This document shows positions 41,679 through 52,822 of a stretch of 64,000 nt of DNA, piece after piece. The position numbers and the translations under genes were made by a program. The notes beneath the pieces were generated by a model. That model searched no databases, had not been told where the DNA came from, and saw only the letters and a list, made by a program, of their open reading frames with translations. Numbering within the stretch: position 1 is the stretch's first letter; each line of letters starts with the position of its first letter. Source of the stretch: Collybia mongolica. Its lineage: Eukaryota; Basidiomycota; Agaricomycetes; Agaricales; Clitocybaceae. Location of the stretch: contig JAAXNY010000004.1 in the NCBI GenBank assembly GCA_013420905.1, positions 2,480,001-2,544,000 on the forward strand, read 5' to 3'.

Positions 41679-42420
41679 ATGCCAGCTGCCAACCCTCCAA
41701 TTCATGCCACCTGGAACATGGACTGTGACAAAATCCTCATTGATGTATTGTTTGATCAGTGCAACAACAGAAAGCAAACCAGTAATGGTAACTGGCACAA
41801 GTCAGCATGGACAGCTGCTGATGTGCAACTTGCTGGATCAGAAGAGCACTCTGGTGGTAGTCCAAAGTCTGCAAGCAGCTGCATGAACTGATGGGGTGCA
41901 GTAAGTTATTCTGATGCTGATAATGTAACTGATCTAATGAAATCACATCCTCAGCTCAAGAAAGACTACCACAAGGTCAAGATCATCCTAGGCAAGTTGG
42001 GCTTTGGTTGGGATGCACAGAACAACATCCCAACAGCTGAGAATAGCATCTGGAAAGACCTTATTGAGGTGGGAGTTATGTTTCAGATTTTCAGAACAGG
42101 GCTTATTAGAATTGCAGACACATCCAGCACTCAGCTGATGGCACAAGACTCCATTCCCTTGCTTCAATGACATGGCTGATCTTATGGAGGGAACCTATGC
42201 CACTGGAAGGGGGGTTATTTGTCTGGGTTGTGATCACACTCCCAGTGATTCTGAATCTAACTCCCACTCTGGCTCTAGTGATGAGTTGGATGATCCTGAG
42301 TCTCTTCCCAATGCTACACAGACTTCTGTTCCACCCACACCAATAACTACTCATTCTGCTCCTTCTGGTGTGACCACATCCTCTGCCTCAGTATTACAAG
42401 TCCTTATGTTTACATAAGTA
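41679..42420 (+). pseudogene. Decayed Myb/SANT-like transposon-associated gene
   Basis: The start MPAANPPIHATWNMDCDKIL fits the Myb/SANT-like DNA-binding proteins that basidiomycete transposons often carry. It continues NGNWHKSAWTAADVQLAG, then after a short intron LKKDYHKVKIILGKLGFGWD and ENSIWKDLIE, then HKTPFPCFNDMADLMEGTYA and an acidic Ser-rich tail (SDSESNSHSGSSDELDDPES). A TGA at 41889-41891 falls where the family has the Arg of NRW, and a second TGA at 42136-42138 falls just before WHKTPFP. Both are what C-to-T change in CGA would give. The copy is therefore probably dead. The partner transposase was not found. Confidence 0.7.
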
Positions 42421-42738
42421 ACTTGTTCATCATCCTGGGTTTGTGGGGAAAATTCAGCATACACAACAAGATCCAGTGTTGTTTTTCCCATGGTTAGTAA
42501 TTTTGAAGTGATCTGCAAATTCATTAATACATGATCAGTAAACATTTTGAAGTACATCAGTAAGACTTTGTAGTCATGGAAATATTTTTCTAACTGTGGG
42601 AATCAAAATTAGCCGATGTGCAGATTTCAAGCAAAAAAGGCAACTGCTAACATGGACTGCATTTAATATTATAATTTCAAGTTAATTGGTGTTTTTCTTG
42701 GGATATCTCAGGAATTAAATAATAACTGTCCACTGCAT

Positions 42739-42806
42739 AATCATGCTTACATTTGTCAACTATGCTCTTAGCTCTAACAGCATAGTTGACAAACATAATC
42801 ATGATT
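42739..42806. repeat. Imperfect hairpin, 28-base arms
   Basis: The arms 42739-42766 and 42779-42806 are inverted copies with a few mismatches around a 12-base loop; the inner 15 bases of each arm (TTTGTCAACTATGCT and its complement) match perfectly. It lies in CG-poor DNA and is probably part of a transposon end or a small fold-back relic. Confidence 0.7.
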
Positions 42807-42839
42807 ACAAGAGGCTTGTTCTGCTTTGGGTCAAACTTT

Positions 42840-43770
42840 TCCCACAATACAAAACATTGCATATCTCCACAATGACAAGTCCTATGGTTGTAATTTAAAT
42901 TGCTACTACTAGATATGGTGAAGGGCTACCCAATGTATATATTTATATGTATTTGTATTTGTTTGTTCACCTTTAAATATCATCATCAAAAGCAATTCTC
43001 TCACTACAAGCATGTTACAAATGAATATCAAGTTTGTGTATGACTTTGCCACACAGCTAGCCAAACAAACAATGCCATCAAAGTTCCTACACTATAAATC
43101 ATTGCATATCTAAACAACAACAAGGCTTATGGATGTAATTTAAATTGCTAGTATTAGATATGGTGAAGTAATACCTCATGTATATGTTTGTAAGTGTCTG
43201 TATTTGTTCTTATTTTTCTAAACCTCATCAACAATAAATTTCTTGCAACATATTGTAAATGAATACTGTCTGTATATCATTTCACCACACATCTGGCCAA
43301 ACAAACAATAATACTAAAGAAATTTCCCACAATATAGATGATACTTATCTCAGCAAATACAAAGCTGATGGACATGCTACTACTACATATTGTAAAGGAA
43401 TACATTATATGTATGTTTATATGTATTTGTAGTTGTTTGTACCCTTCCAAACCACATTATCAACAACAATTTTCTTACTACATTTTACAAATGACTATGA
43501 TCTGTATATTACTTCGCCAACATCTGGCCAAACAAACAATATTACTGAAGTTCCCACAATATAGATGATGCATATCTCAGCAAATACAAGGCTAACAGAG
43601 ACAATTAAAATTGCCACTACTCCTAGACCTATGGAGGGGGTACACCAGGAAATGTATATTTATATTTGTTTGTACCTTTCCAAATTTGATTATAACCTCT
43701 TGTTATATCTATTTTAACATCACATTTATATATTACTTGGCCATAAGCATAGCCAAACAAGTCAATGTGG
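42840..43770. repeat. Diverged satellite, about four units of roughly 230-240 bases
   Basis: Four successive units share the order: CACAATATA-like start, CATATCT, AATTTAAATTGC or similar, TATGGTGAAG, TATATGTATTTGT, a CATCAACAA-like block and the end CCAAACAAACAAT (ends near 43070, 43310, 43540 and, altered, 43765). Units differ by many substitutions and small gaps, so the array is old. No coding capacity. Confidence 0.75.
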
Positions 43771-44043
43771 ATGCTCCTGGAATCTATAATGCTCAATATC
43801 TTGACAATGGCTAGCTATATAAGTACGCTTAAATATAGTATGTGATAACACAACAAAAAACACTTAACAGGCATATGTACATTTGTTTGAACTTTGTCTT
43901 TGATGATGATATTTCTATTTTTAGCATATCTGATAAGTTCTTGATTAACCCAGGATGCAAGACTAGAAATAAATTGTTAAATGTTGAATAGTTGATATAT
44001 ATTTCAATACTGTGGGAACTTGGTTCTATTATAGGCATTTGCA

Positions 44044-44993
44044 ATTTTTTTTTTTTTTGGTCATATAATAATATTAAGCACATGTGGGTTTGACCCAGCT
44101 ACATGTGGGCATAAACACCTATTACCACTAAGTAATCTGTATGGGCCATCAGGGTGGAGCTGTACACTAAGTTGCTCTCCAGGTCATATTACAGGTCTAG
44201 ACTGAGGATACCTGCAGTCCAACAGTATTGTACTGTACCATGTCTGAACCTCCCAATGCCTTAAAGGTTTGCCTTTGCTTGTTGGGGCATGGTCCCCTCC
44301 CTTCACATTGGTACCCCGTTCCACTCCCCCCCTGGTATTTTCAGGTCACCCTGGAAACCCATTACTCCCCCCCAGTGTCAAAGATAAATGTCCAATCTAA
44401 ATGAACAACCCATACCTCAAACCTGCTCCCCCTCTCCTGAATCCCCCCTATTACTTTCCCCCCTGTTCCACACCGCTCTCCCAAAGCAATGACTCCCCTC
44501 CAAAATGAGGCTGCCAAATCCCACCATAGGACAATAAACTGGCATTCTCCCCAAGAGGTGTGCTCTGTGCAGGGACAGTAGCTGATTGGAGGCCAGACCC
44601 CTTCCTCCTTTTGTATTTGGGTGTAGTGGTTAAGCAAGTACAAATAAATTGTCGAAAATGTTGGTGGTGACACTCCCTAAGGATCTGCATGAAGCAGAGT
44701 ACAAGAGTTGTGGTGTCCTCATGTGGCCTGGTAGTTGATGAGGTGGATGTGAACAGATTAGTGAAGCCCCCAGTACAGGCAAGATGAGATGACCCTGCAG
44801 ATAGTCAGGATCAGCTCTGATAAGTTAGAAATTTGGATATGGTATAAAAGGATAGTGGCCCAGGCCAAAAGAGTGGTCTGATGAAGGGCAATGTTGATTA
44901 GGGATGAGGTGTTAGGTAGTTTAGGGATAACCTAGTGCAGGAGGGACAAATTCCCATGGTCAGATGGTGGTGGTAAAAGATCAAGAAGCATTG
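44044..44993 (-). mobile_element. Poly(A) retroposon, copy 1, with 13-base target-site duplication
   Basis: A 950-base element, nearly identical to the one at 53466-54421. On the plus strand it starts with a T-tract, so the element reads on the minus strand and ends in poly(A). It is bounded by ATAGGCATTTGCA at 44031-44043 and 44994-45006. Poly(A) end plus a variable-length duplication are marks of target-primed reverse transcription. It holds no reverse transcriptase; the one shared open frame (44362-44673 minus) has no known domain. The 5' end is the same in both copies, so this is a full-length non-autonomous unit rather than a random truncation. Confidence 0.85.
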
Positions 44994-45006
44994 ATAGGCA
45001 TTTGCA

Positions 45007-47047
45007 TTGATATTACTTCCTTATATCACACAATTGGGTAGTCCAATCTGTAAATAGGTACATTGGATAAATACTGTGGGTGTACCAGGAGTCTATATCA
45101 GCCTACTGGAGCTGTGCAAATAGTACAGGGGTAAAGTATCAATAAGAAGTAAACTAATATTTGTAAAAGGAATAAGAACATATCACAAGGTAGATAGAAC
45201 TATACCAAGGTAGTCTCAAGGTATACAGTAGCATATAGGTGCATATACAATAGAACAAGGTATATCTGAGCAACTAGATGTGGGGCACATATGCACTCAC
45301 CTTACACACATCTGGTTAGGGCACAGGGGTGATTGGCATTACTTGGTCTAGACAGCACATCCAGGGGTGCACACCCAGCCACCAGGTGATGGTTCTACCA
45401 TATGGAATACACCACTGCACCACCCATGTCTGCCATGCTAGCTGCTCCACTAGCAGATGTGGGCAGGCAGTCACTGGTAATGTGGCAGGTGTCTCTGTAG
45501 TTCTTGTTGCAGCTTTTATTGTTGTGATTTTGCAGTTGCTATTTTCACTGAGAGGGGTGGGTATGAGAGAGGGTGGTGGTATCCATGGCAGTGGGACCTG
45601 GCATTGTATTTGGATTTGGCAGTATTGTGCACAATCATATGGCAGGGAGGTGATGGGAGGGGTAGCTGGGGATGTAGTGGTGTAGGTTGTCAACAAGGCT
45701 GACAGGTGATGTGGCACCTATCAACAATATTCAACCATTGCCAGTAATGGCCAAGAGTAAACAGCAGGGGCCATTATAAAAACAAGCACCTTGGACTGAC
45801 AAACTCATATTACCAAATGGTTAATCTGCATGCTTTATACACATGACATGTATGTAACCTTGAGGCCTTGTATTTGACTCTCCAAAATATTGCATTTTTG
45901 TGCATTAAATAAGCAATGGTAACTATAATTAAGTAAGCAATCTGGATAGTCTGCATAGACTCCATGAGAAGTTGTTCCAAGCTGGGTCTGAGCATCCAAG
46001 TAACAGTGTGGATTTATGGACTTAGCTTTGGCTTGGCTCAGATGCACACTGTCCATTAAGCAGGGCTCCCTGCCAAACAGGGTCTGAGTCAGTCTGCAGA
46101 CACCTGCATTTGTCTGTGTGGTCTGTGTGGCTCATGTGGCTCAGTGTAAAGTCCCCAGAGAAGCTACTGAGTTAGTCGTATATTTGGAATATACAAATAT
46201 GGATCTACATTTTCAAGCTTGTTAATTTTTTCATACAGTCCATCCCTGAGAGTCTGAGTCCCCACTTTACAAGCTGACTTGTTTTTAAGGAAAATGCCTA
46301 GATATATATTGTTACCTTTTATTGGTGGATATTTGTATAGGATCTATAAACACCAACTTCTATTGGTATAACCATGGATATGGGTGAAGTTGTAAGGGGA
46401 TCACTTGTTTGTCCACATCTAGCCATCAGAATCACTATTGCATAGCTTGCATAGCCTCACTGTTATATCTATTATTCTGACACACACTGCTTTGACCCCT
46501 TGGCAGATAGTAGTTTACTCTGGACTGACATATCACAGATGGATTGTTGCATCAGTAGAGTTACTGATATCAGATTCTGTTGTTATTTGAGACATAGGTA
46601 CAATGTACTGTATATAAGGTGCCCCTTCCTCTCCATGGAAGGGCACCTTTGCAATAGACTTGGGCTGGGTTCTCTACTCATAGTCAAGCTTCTAGTGCTC
46701 TATGCTCATCCCTTCCCTGCATGGTTATTCATACTGTGTATACTGCTCCCTGTCTGAGCCTCTTGGCAACATGACCCCTTACAGAAGTGCAACAAGTATT
46801 TGGCAAGCTCAAATGTGTGGTCATATCACATCTTCATGTTGTGTATCCATCAGGCCTTCCATGATGTCAAGCTACTCCCTGTACCCTACAATCTAATTCT
46901 AGGACAATGCCTGACAAGTATTCCAGAACCAAACTTATCAACAACAAAAAGTAATATAAAGTTGAATAGATTCTGGCTCCATAGGAGTCAGAGGTATAGC
47001 TACTTCTATTGCAACAACATGGTTCTAGAAATATAAAGAAAAGTTAA
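45007..47047. other. CG-poor, repeat-derived DNA without supported genes
   Basis: No gene can be supported. There is a Pro/Thr-rich frame at 45316-45717 (minus) of low complexity, alternating GTCTGTGTGG-like runs near 46100-46140, and a small near-perfect hairpin at 46616-46650 (AAGGTGCCC...GGGCACCTT). The whole stretch has very few CG dinucleotides and is probably decayed transposon DNA. Confidence 0.5.
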
Positions 47048-47059
47048 TCAAAAAAAAAA

Positions 47060-48196
47060 CATAAGGACTTGTATCTGCCAGTAATGGCCCTCTACCTCAA
47101 GTCTACTAGTAGCACTAGGTGTGTCACTCTCAGAGGTAGGCTCTCTTGCACACTTAGCAGTATTTTTCCTGGGGGTTCTGTCCATGTCAACATCCCCATC
47201 ATCTTCAGTATCAGATGGATCTGAGGATGATGGTTCCATTGAGTCCTCTTCAGGAAGATCCAACCCAGTAAGCCCAGCTCCAATGGGAAAGAATCTGAAA
47301 CACTAGCACTAGCATGATACTTAGAAGGCAGCCTAGCAGGAACTGCCAAAATCCTGCAATGGCTGCTTAGGAACAATAAGAGCAGATACAGCAGTATGAC
47401 AAATCTGGCCTGACACAGAGGGGGCCAATACTGGCAGATGACCTGCTAGCTCAGTCAGAGGCCTTCCAGGAGGTGCAATTGAAATACCAGAATCTTCCTG
47501 TATCTGTTCTGATCTAAGCAGGATGAGATATAATGATTTAAATAATTATAGATAAGAAGAACATACTGAGGCAGATTTTTTGGTACACCAGCTTTCTCAG
47601 CCTCTATGTCATCTGCCAGGTGCTGAACAGAGGTTTTTCTGATGGTAATCCAATCAATATGTAAAGGAGTGTGTAAAGTATAGGACTTACTTGGATTTTC
47701 CTTTTTTCTGACCAGGAACACTAACTTTCTCTTCATTCATACTCTTTCCACTGAGCACCAAATGATTAGTTGAATAAGCAATAATAAATTAGATACACAC
47801 ACCTTGTCTTTGCTCCACCTCTAGCTTTCCCCCCTCCTTGACCTCTTTTGGCCTTTGTTTTGACCTCTACTTCCACCTCCTCATCCTCATTCTCCTCTTC
47901 TGCAACCACAATCTTCCTATTGAATGTTCAGTTGGACACCCTCCTATAAACACTATAAACACACACCTTTGCCTCCCTGCTCTCACCTTTGGCTTAGGCT
48001 TCTCTTCCTGTTCCTGTTCCTGTTCCTCTCCCTCCTCTGCATACTGCTCTTCCTCCATAACCTTAGACCTAGTAGACCTAGAAGACTTAGACTTGGGCTG
48101 AACCTTTGCTGGCATCACAGTGGCTGGTGGTGGAGCTTGGTGGGTCTTGCTTCTAGTTATAACCTTACTGATAGAAGGGGCTTGTGGGTGTTGCAT
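47060..48196 (-). CDS. Putative transposon-associated low-complexity protein
   Basis: A multi-exon reading with plausible splice sites. Start MQHPQAPSISKVITRSKTHQ, then a Lys/Ser stretch and an acidic run ending EEQEQEQEEKPKPK. After an intron comes KIVVAEEENEDEEVEVEVKT and KAKRGQGGGKARGGAKTR, then VSVPGQKKENPS, TSVQHLADDIEAEKAGVPKN and, in the last exon region, SGISIAPPGRPLTELAG. The charged, repetitive sequence suggests a nuclear, DNA-binding or scaffold role, but I do not recognise the family. It lies in CG-poor transposon DNA and its tail (HYWQIQVLMF) resembles the end of the Myb/SANT-like relic (VLQVLMF), which hints at a shared element. Could be decayed. Confidence 0.4.
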
Positions 48197-48469
48197 ATTG
48201 TAATGAATAGCTTTGAATGATTTGGGAAGAGGAAGAACCTTGACACAAACAGGGTACAGGGTTATGACCCCCAGCATGTGCCAAGATGGGTTATAGCTAT
48301 AGAGATAGCTAGAAAAATTCAGCCTCTGATTACCTGAAGACCAGCAAATGCTGGCTATGGGCAAGGTCAGAGGCATGAAATGGAGGGGTGAGGAGGGTTG
48401 GTGACAATGCAACAACAGTCACCTCCTGCAAGCCATGCTGGACCAGCTATTGCTGGCACCAAGGTGGGC

Positions 48470-49060
48470 GGGTGGTGTGTCCATCATTATTGTTGATGCA
48501 GTGACCATAGTGGGTTGTGGGGGCCAAGCGCTGGTGTTGGTGTTGGTGGCCATAGTTGACATTGGTGAACTGTGGGGGGCATAGTGGGTTGTGGGGGCCA
48601 AGCACTGGTGTTGGTGGCTGTAGTTGGTGTTGGTGGTCATAGTGGGTCATGGGGGCTGGGCACTGGCATTGGCATTGGTGGCCATAGTTGGTGTTGGTGG
48701 TCATAGTGGGTCATTGGTGTTGGTGGACCATGGGAGGCATAGTAGATCATGGGGGCCAAGCACTGGCATTGGCATTGGCAGCCATAGTTGGTGTTGGTGG
48801 TTGTAGTGGGTCATGGGGGCTGGGTGCTGGCATTGGCATTGATGGCTGTAGTTGGCATTGGTGGATTGTGGGGGGTGTAGTGGATCATGGGGGCTGAGTA
48901 CTGGTGTTGGCAGCCATAGTTGGTGTTGGTGGTCATAGTGGGTTGTGGGGGGCTGAGCGCTGGCATTGGCATAGTTGGCGTTGGTGGTCATAGTGGGTTG
49001 TGGGGGCCATAGTTGGTTGTGGGGGCCCAGTGCTGGCATTGGTGTAGTGGCCCTCATCAT
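48470..49060. repeat. GT/GG-rich minisatellite of degenerate short units
   Basis: About 590 bases built from variants of TTGGTGTTGGTGGTCATAG and GGGTCATGGGGGCTGGGC in a higher-order unit of roughly 50-65 bases. All three minus frames give similar peptides (for example NYGHQCQC and PHDPLCPP), which shows repetition rather than coding. The G-rich strand could fold. Confidence 0.8.
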
Positions 49061-49292
49061 CATTAGTGCCCAGCTGCCTGCAGTTGGGGGCTGTACTCAC
49101 CTTCAACTTGTAGCTGGTTTGTGCTTACCTTGGCACATCCCCATTACAAAGGGATTGGGAGTGGGGGGAAAGAAAGTAAGGATGGCAAAAAAAAAAAGTG
49201 GCATGATTGAATTTCGGCACTTGCTGGAATGGTCCATGCACATGATCACACATCTATATAGGACACACTGCTTTGATTTCTACAATCTCCCA

Positions 49293-49370
49293 TAGTCCAG
49301 TTGGTTAATAGATAATTTAATGACTTACCTCTAAGGTCTTTAGTTCAATTCATACTGTGGTCTTTTTTTT
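49293..49370 (+). repeat. tRNA-derived SINE-like head
   Basis: TAGTCCAGTTGG at 49293 fits the internal A box of tRNA promoters and GTTCAATTC at 49343 fits the B box, about 50 bases apart. Between them GACTT and AGGTC can pair around a seven-base loop, as an anticodon arm would. A T-run at 49362-49371 could end Pol III transcription. The T-arm does not pair well, so this is not a working tRNA; it looks like a decayed SINE head in CG-poor DNA. Confidence 0.45.
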
Positions 49371-49371
49371 T

Positions 49372-50649
49372 TAGCTTGCTTATTGTACTGTATATCAAGT
49401 CTAGTCAAGTCCTTCTGGGGTTCAGTAGACTCTAGTAAAAAATATTGTCTGGACTCCCTCTGGACTCCAGAGAATAGGCATAACTAGACATGGAGTCCAC
49501 TAGACTCCAGTGGACTCCACATGGACTTTATGCCTACTAGACTGGGTTTATGTTATGCAAAAGTCCCTCTGGACTCCAGAAGGATAGGTGGGGGAGTGTA
49601 AAGCCCTCCATAAATCCCTCATATTCACCTCTTCCTCACTGGTTGAGCATGTGATTAGGTTTGTTTTTGCACTACCTATCATATCAAGCCATCTGGACTA
49701 GACTATACAAAGGGTACTTCAACCTTACAGGTGGTTTGCTCCAACTCATGCATAGCCAGATAACAGTTGTGGCCACAACACGTGCCCTGTGTGACCCTGG
49801 CAATACTACTTCCCTTCCCTGAGCTCATGTTTGCTGTGCTTGCAACAGCCCCTTTCAATCTGTTAGTGTGATAGATGAACCAAGATGGCTGGACTAGTCA
49901 CAATGGGTGGACATGCTTGGCACAAGGAAATTACTGGGTGCCAGAAGATGAGTATCAGATTCAAAAGGCACATGAACGGGAACATACTGAGACATATCCA
50001 ATACTATGGAATAAAAGAAACAAAATTTCTTGCAACCAATCCTTCTATCTACCATTTCCATAGTGCATCGCCTAGTTTCTGTGCTGTGAAGAGGTTGGAT
50101 AGAGATCTTGAGAATATCGCTTGTTATATGCTGCTTGGCGGCTGGGTGACTGGTACCGAGGGCGAAGGAATATCATTTGAAGGGTTGATAGTGCGAAGGG
50201 TATTTAAACCCCAATGAACTTCGCAGTGGTGAGATAGCATGGTAAAGCATCAATCTAAAGCCAACAAAGGCAAGGTTAACATATGTCCCTGTGGATATCG
50301 ATGAACGTTCATCGACAGGGCACACCTATCTTATCTACCACTTGGACCAGCAGTTCACATGCTTAAGTATGCCCAGCTCACGTGCTCTGAAGTAAAGTAC
50401 AACAGACTCAACGTATGCCTTAAGGCTTTACTAAGCTTGTAACACGCCAGAATTGCAAGAACTACCTTTTCCCAATATATCGGAGCCAGAGAGAAAGAGC
50501 TTCTAGTTCTTGGATCCCAAATCCCTTGCTAGTTAGCCTGGCTCAAATTCCACCTCCCTCTCTAGGTTCTTGGAACTCTGTTTCGATGTAACATTTAGAA
50601 TGTCTTCAGGTTAGCGGTTTGGAGACGATATATACATGGCATGTGTATA
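49372..50649. other. Transition from transposon block to ERV14 island
   Basis: Positions 49390-49580 repeat CTGGACTCC and TAGACTCCA motifs. From about 49900 CG dinucleotides return. A plus-strand frame at 49885-50217 has no recognised domain. The last 400 bases precede the stop of ERV14 and probably include its 3' untranslated region. Confidence 0.4.
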
Positions 50650-51375
50650 TCATTCGCTCTCTGAAACAAGAGCGGCAATCATACTGCAAAGGATTAGCCA
50701 ATGTTGCGACGCGAGGAAATAAGTGACACACCGATATAGGTAGTAGAAGAAAGACAGGAGATAAAACCCAAGTTTTATGAACACCTCCTTCTTGTGACCA
50801 TCTAGTGTACGGAATATTTCAGTGGCATCGTACATGTGATTCTTGTTGTATATCCTATAATGAACGTGTTAAGAGGTGCAATTTGTGTAGCCAGTGGGAC
50901 AAGTTATATACTTATGTGCGTTGAATGTTATGAGTGGGACATTCAGTAGGAACGCTATCCACTGTCCCGAAAGCAGGAACATAAGTGTGAGGAATGCGTG
51001 CGCGCCATTCTCGGGGATGACGAACTGAATTAAGATTTTGAGTAGAATTTTAATGTAGAATCAATCCACAAACCTGATTGAGTTTATTACATAGATCTAT
51101 GGGGTTGACGTAGTCACTCTCCAAGTCGGAGAACATGATAATCTGTTAGTCGTCGAGGCTCATAAGTGGGGAAGAGCTCAAGGCTAGTATGGAACCTACG
51201 AAAAAAACCATGCTAAAAAGAAGCCCAGCAGACATCATAACCGCGAACAGAAACAACCAGCCTTGTAACGTCAATATCGTGAAGTTTGACGATGCAACGA
51301 AGATTGGAGACAAGCACTATTAGTCAATAAGAGAGGAGGGGAGATCTAACGACCAAGCGCACCAGGTCCACCCAT
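50650..51375 (-). CDS. ERV14: ER-vesicle cargo receptor, cornichon family
   Basis: A small membrane cargo receptor that sorts transmembrane proteins into COPII vesicles at the ER. Five exons: MGGPGAL; GWLFLFAVMMSAGLLFSM; IIMFSDLESDYVNPIDLCNK; FVIPENGAHAFLTLMFLLSG with AFLLNVPLITFNAHK; IYNKNHMYDATEIFRTLDGH with KLGFYLLSFFYYLYR; and the end MIAALVSESE. These are the conserved cornichon blocks, with three membrane segments and the usual length near 137 residues. All introns are about 45-110 bases and splice in phase, for example TATCG-intron-TATGATTGCC at the end. The gene looks intact and has normal CG content although transposon blocks flank it on both sides. Confidence 0.95.
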
Positions 51376-51849
51376 CGTTTATTCACGAGCAAAGAGATAT
51401 TTCGGTAGATACTATAGCGCAGTAGTGTAATAAACCTATGTTCAGAAAGTCTGGGGTGTTGTCGTCAAGTCGTAATGGCTGAATGGGTGAAGCGAAGCTT
51501 AATTTATGCCTATTTATCTAGAGTACACATGACCAAACGCGACACGCTCATTCCTTGTAAATGTCTACTCACTGTTTTGCTCTACTGTACATAGGATGTG
51601 CAGAATTGCTCTATTCTCGGTTACCTATGAGTTTGATATTGGTTGGGCCTTACTGTACTGTCTGAATCCGAATCATTAAATTTAACTGAACCGAACGCCG
51701 TGACTATGTTTATTGAATTGAGGGAGAGCGTGAAGAACGTGTACGCGCTTTGACAGCGCGCCTATTAACTCGTGAATAAGGGACCGCGAACCAAACATTC
51801 TCCAAATCACAATGGGCTCGAGAAGGTAGAGTTTGTTCAACTTACAGTA
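51376..51849. promoter_or_regulatory. ERV14 upstream region
   Basis: About 475 bases between the ERV14 start and the stop of the RRM gene, both on the minus strand. It should hold the ERV14 promoter. No named site or coding exon seen. Confidence 0.4.
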
Positions 51850-52822
51850 TCAATCAGTGACCATTCGTCCTTCACCCCCATGACCACCTCGTCTACCCCG
51901 CCGGCCGCCTCGGCCTCTGCCGCCTACACCACGTCGAGAGTTGCCACTTGGCGGAACCTCGGGCGTTTGAATGTAATCCGCAGGATTTGCTCCAGGAGGC
52001 GCGAGCAGAATTTGGGCCCGAGGATCGGCATGTAATAGTGAGTCCGACCTCATTTTCCTAGCATGGTACCTCTGAGCCTGTGGTGTGGCGATTCCGGGTG
52101 TAAAGAACTCACGAACGGTTATCACTGTCTAAATCCATTAAGACATCCACACTTCCTTCTTCTCGCACTAACCCTAGACCATCTGTACCTCCGAGCCTCC
52201 CACCCAGTGCCGTGCCTGCACTCGCGCTCCCCACTATACGCACCGACAGGACCTTCCCGTCTGCTGGTTGATTGTTGAACTTCTGGACGGCAGCGGATGC
52301 AGATGTGGACATTTTGAATGTCAATCGAATTCGTACATCATTGTTATGAGACAATGCTTTGAAGTTTGTTATCTCTCCACAACGCTTGAAGATAGCAGCC
52401 ACATCTTCTGCCGTCGTTCCATCCACTAAGCCTGTGACCTCAACAACATTTCCTTGAGACGTTGCGCTTGCCCCCTTTATGGATAATTGTCCAGGATGAA
52501 CCGAAGCTGTGGCATCCCTAAAAGCTTTTTGTGTGATGTTGGTAAAGTTCACCCTGGGCGCTGTTGGCTTGTCTGTGAGGCGTGCGGATAGAGACCCAGA
52601 TTCGTATAAGTCATGGGTCCAATGTGAGTCTACATCGCCCTTGGGTATCCGCGGGGTACGGTTCTAGGAGTTTGACATTGATATCAGAGGTGGGAGACGA
52701 GAAGATTCTGGAAGGCGTACATAAGGGGTGGATCGAGTCGAGGAAGATTGTTTTGTTTTGGAACGAATGGGGCCGGTTGAAGGATTTTCTGGGACGTTCA
52801 TGCGCTCGAGCAACGAAGTCAT
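51850..52822 (-). CDS. RRM and RGG-box RNA-binding protein (Yra1/ALY-like layout)
   Basis: A nuclear RNA-binding protein, plausibly in mRNA export. Start MTSLLERMNVPENPSTGPIR; after a 59-base intron (GTACGCCTTC...ACTCCTAG) comes NRTPRIPKGDVDSHWTHDLY and a link PRVNFTNITQKAFRDATAS. One RRM follows: NVVEVTGLVDGTTAEDVAAI, FKRCGEITNFKALSHN and DVRIRLTFKMSTSASAAVQK. The next exon encodes a tail with AQILLAPPGANPADYIQTP and ends in RRGVGGRGRGGRRGRRGG, an RGG box. The layout (short N-terminal motif, one RRM, RGG tail) recalls Yra1/ALYREF, but the RRM is diverged and orthology is inference. Its neighbour ERV14 lies downstream in the same direction. Confidence 0.8.

Noticed and set aside
44362..44673. 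103-codon frame conserved in both retroposons
   Set aside because: The copies are nearly identical as DNA, so identity of the frame gives no evidence of selection, and no domain is recognised.
45316..45717. 133-codon frame in CG-poor DNA
   Set aside because: Low-complexity Thr/Pro-rich translation and an equally long frame on the other strand; composition bias explains it.
49293..49370. Functional tRNA gene
   Set aside because: The T-arm does not pair and the stem sequence is damaged; only promoter-box-like motifs remain.
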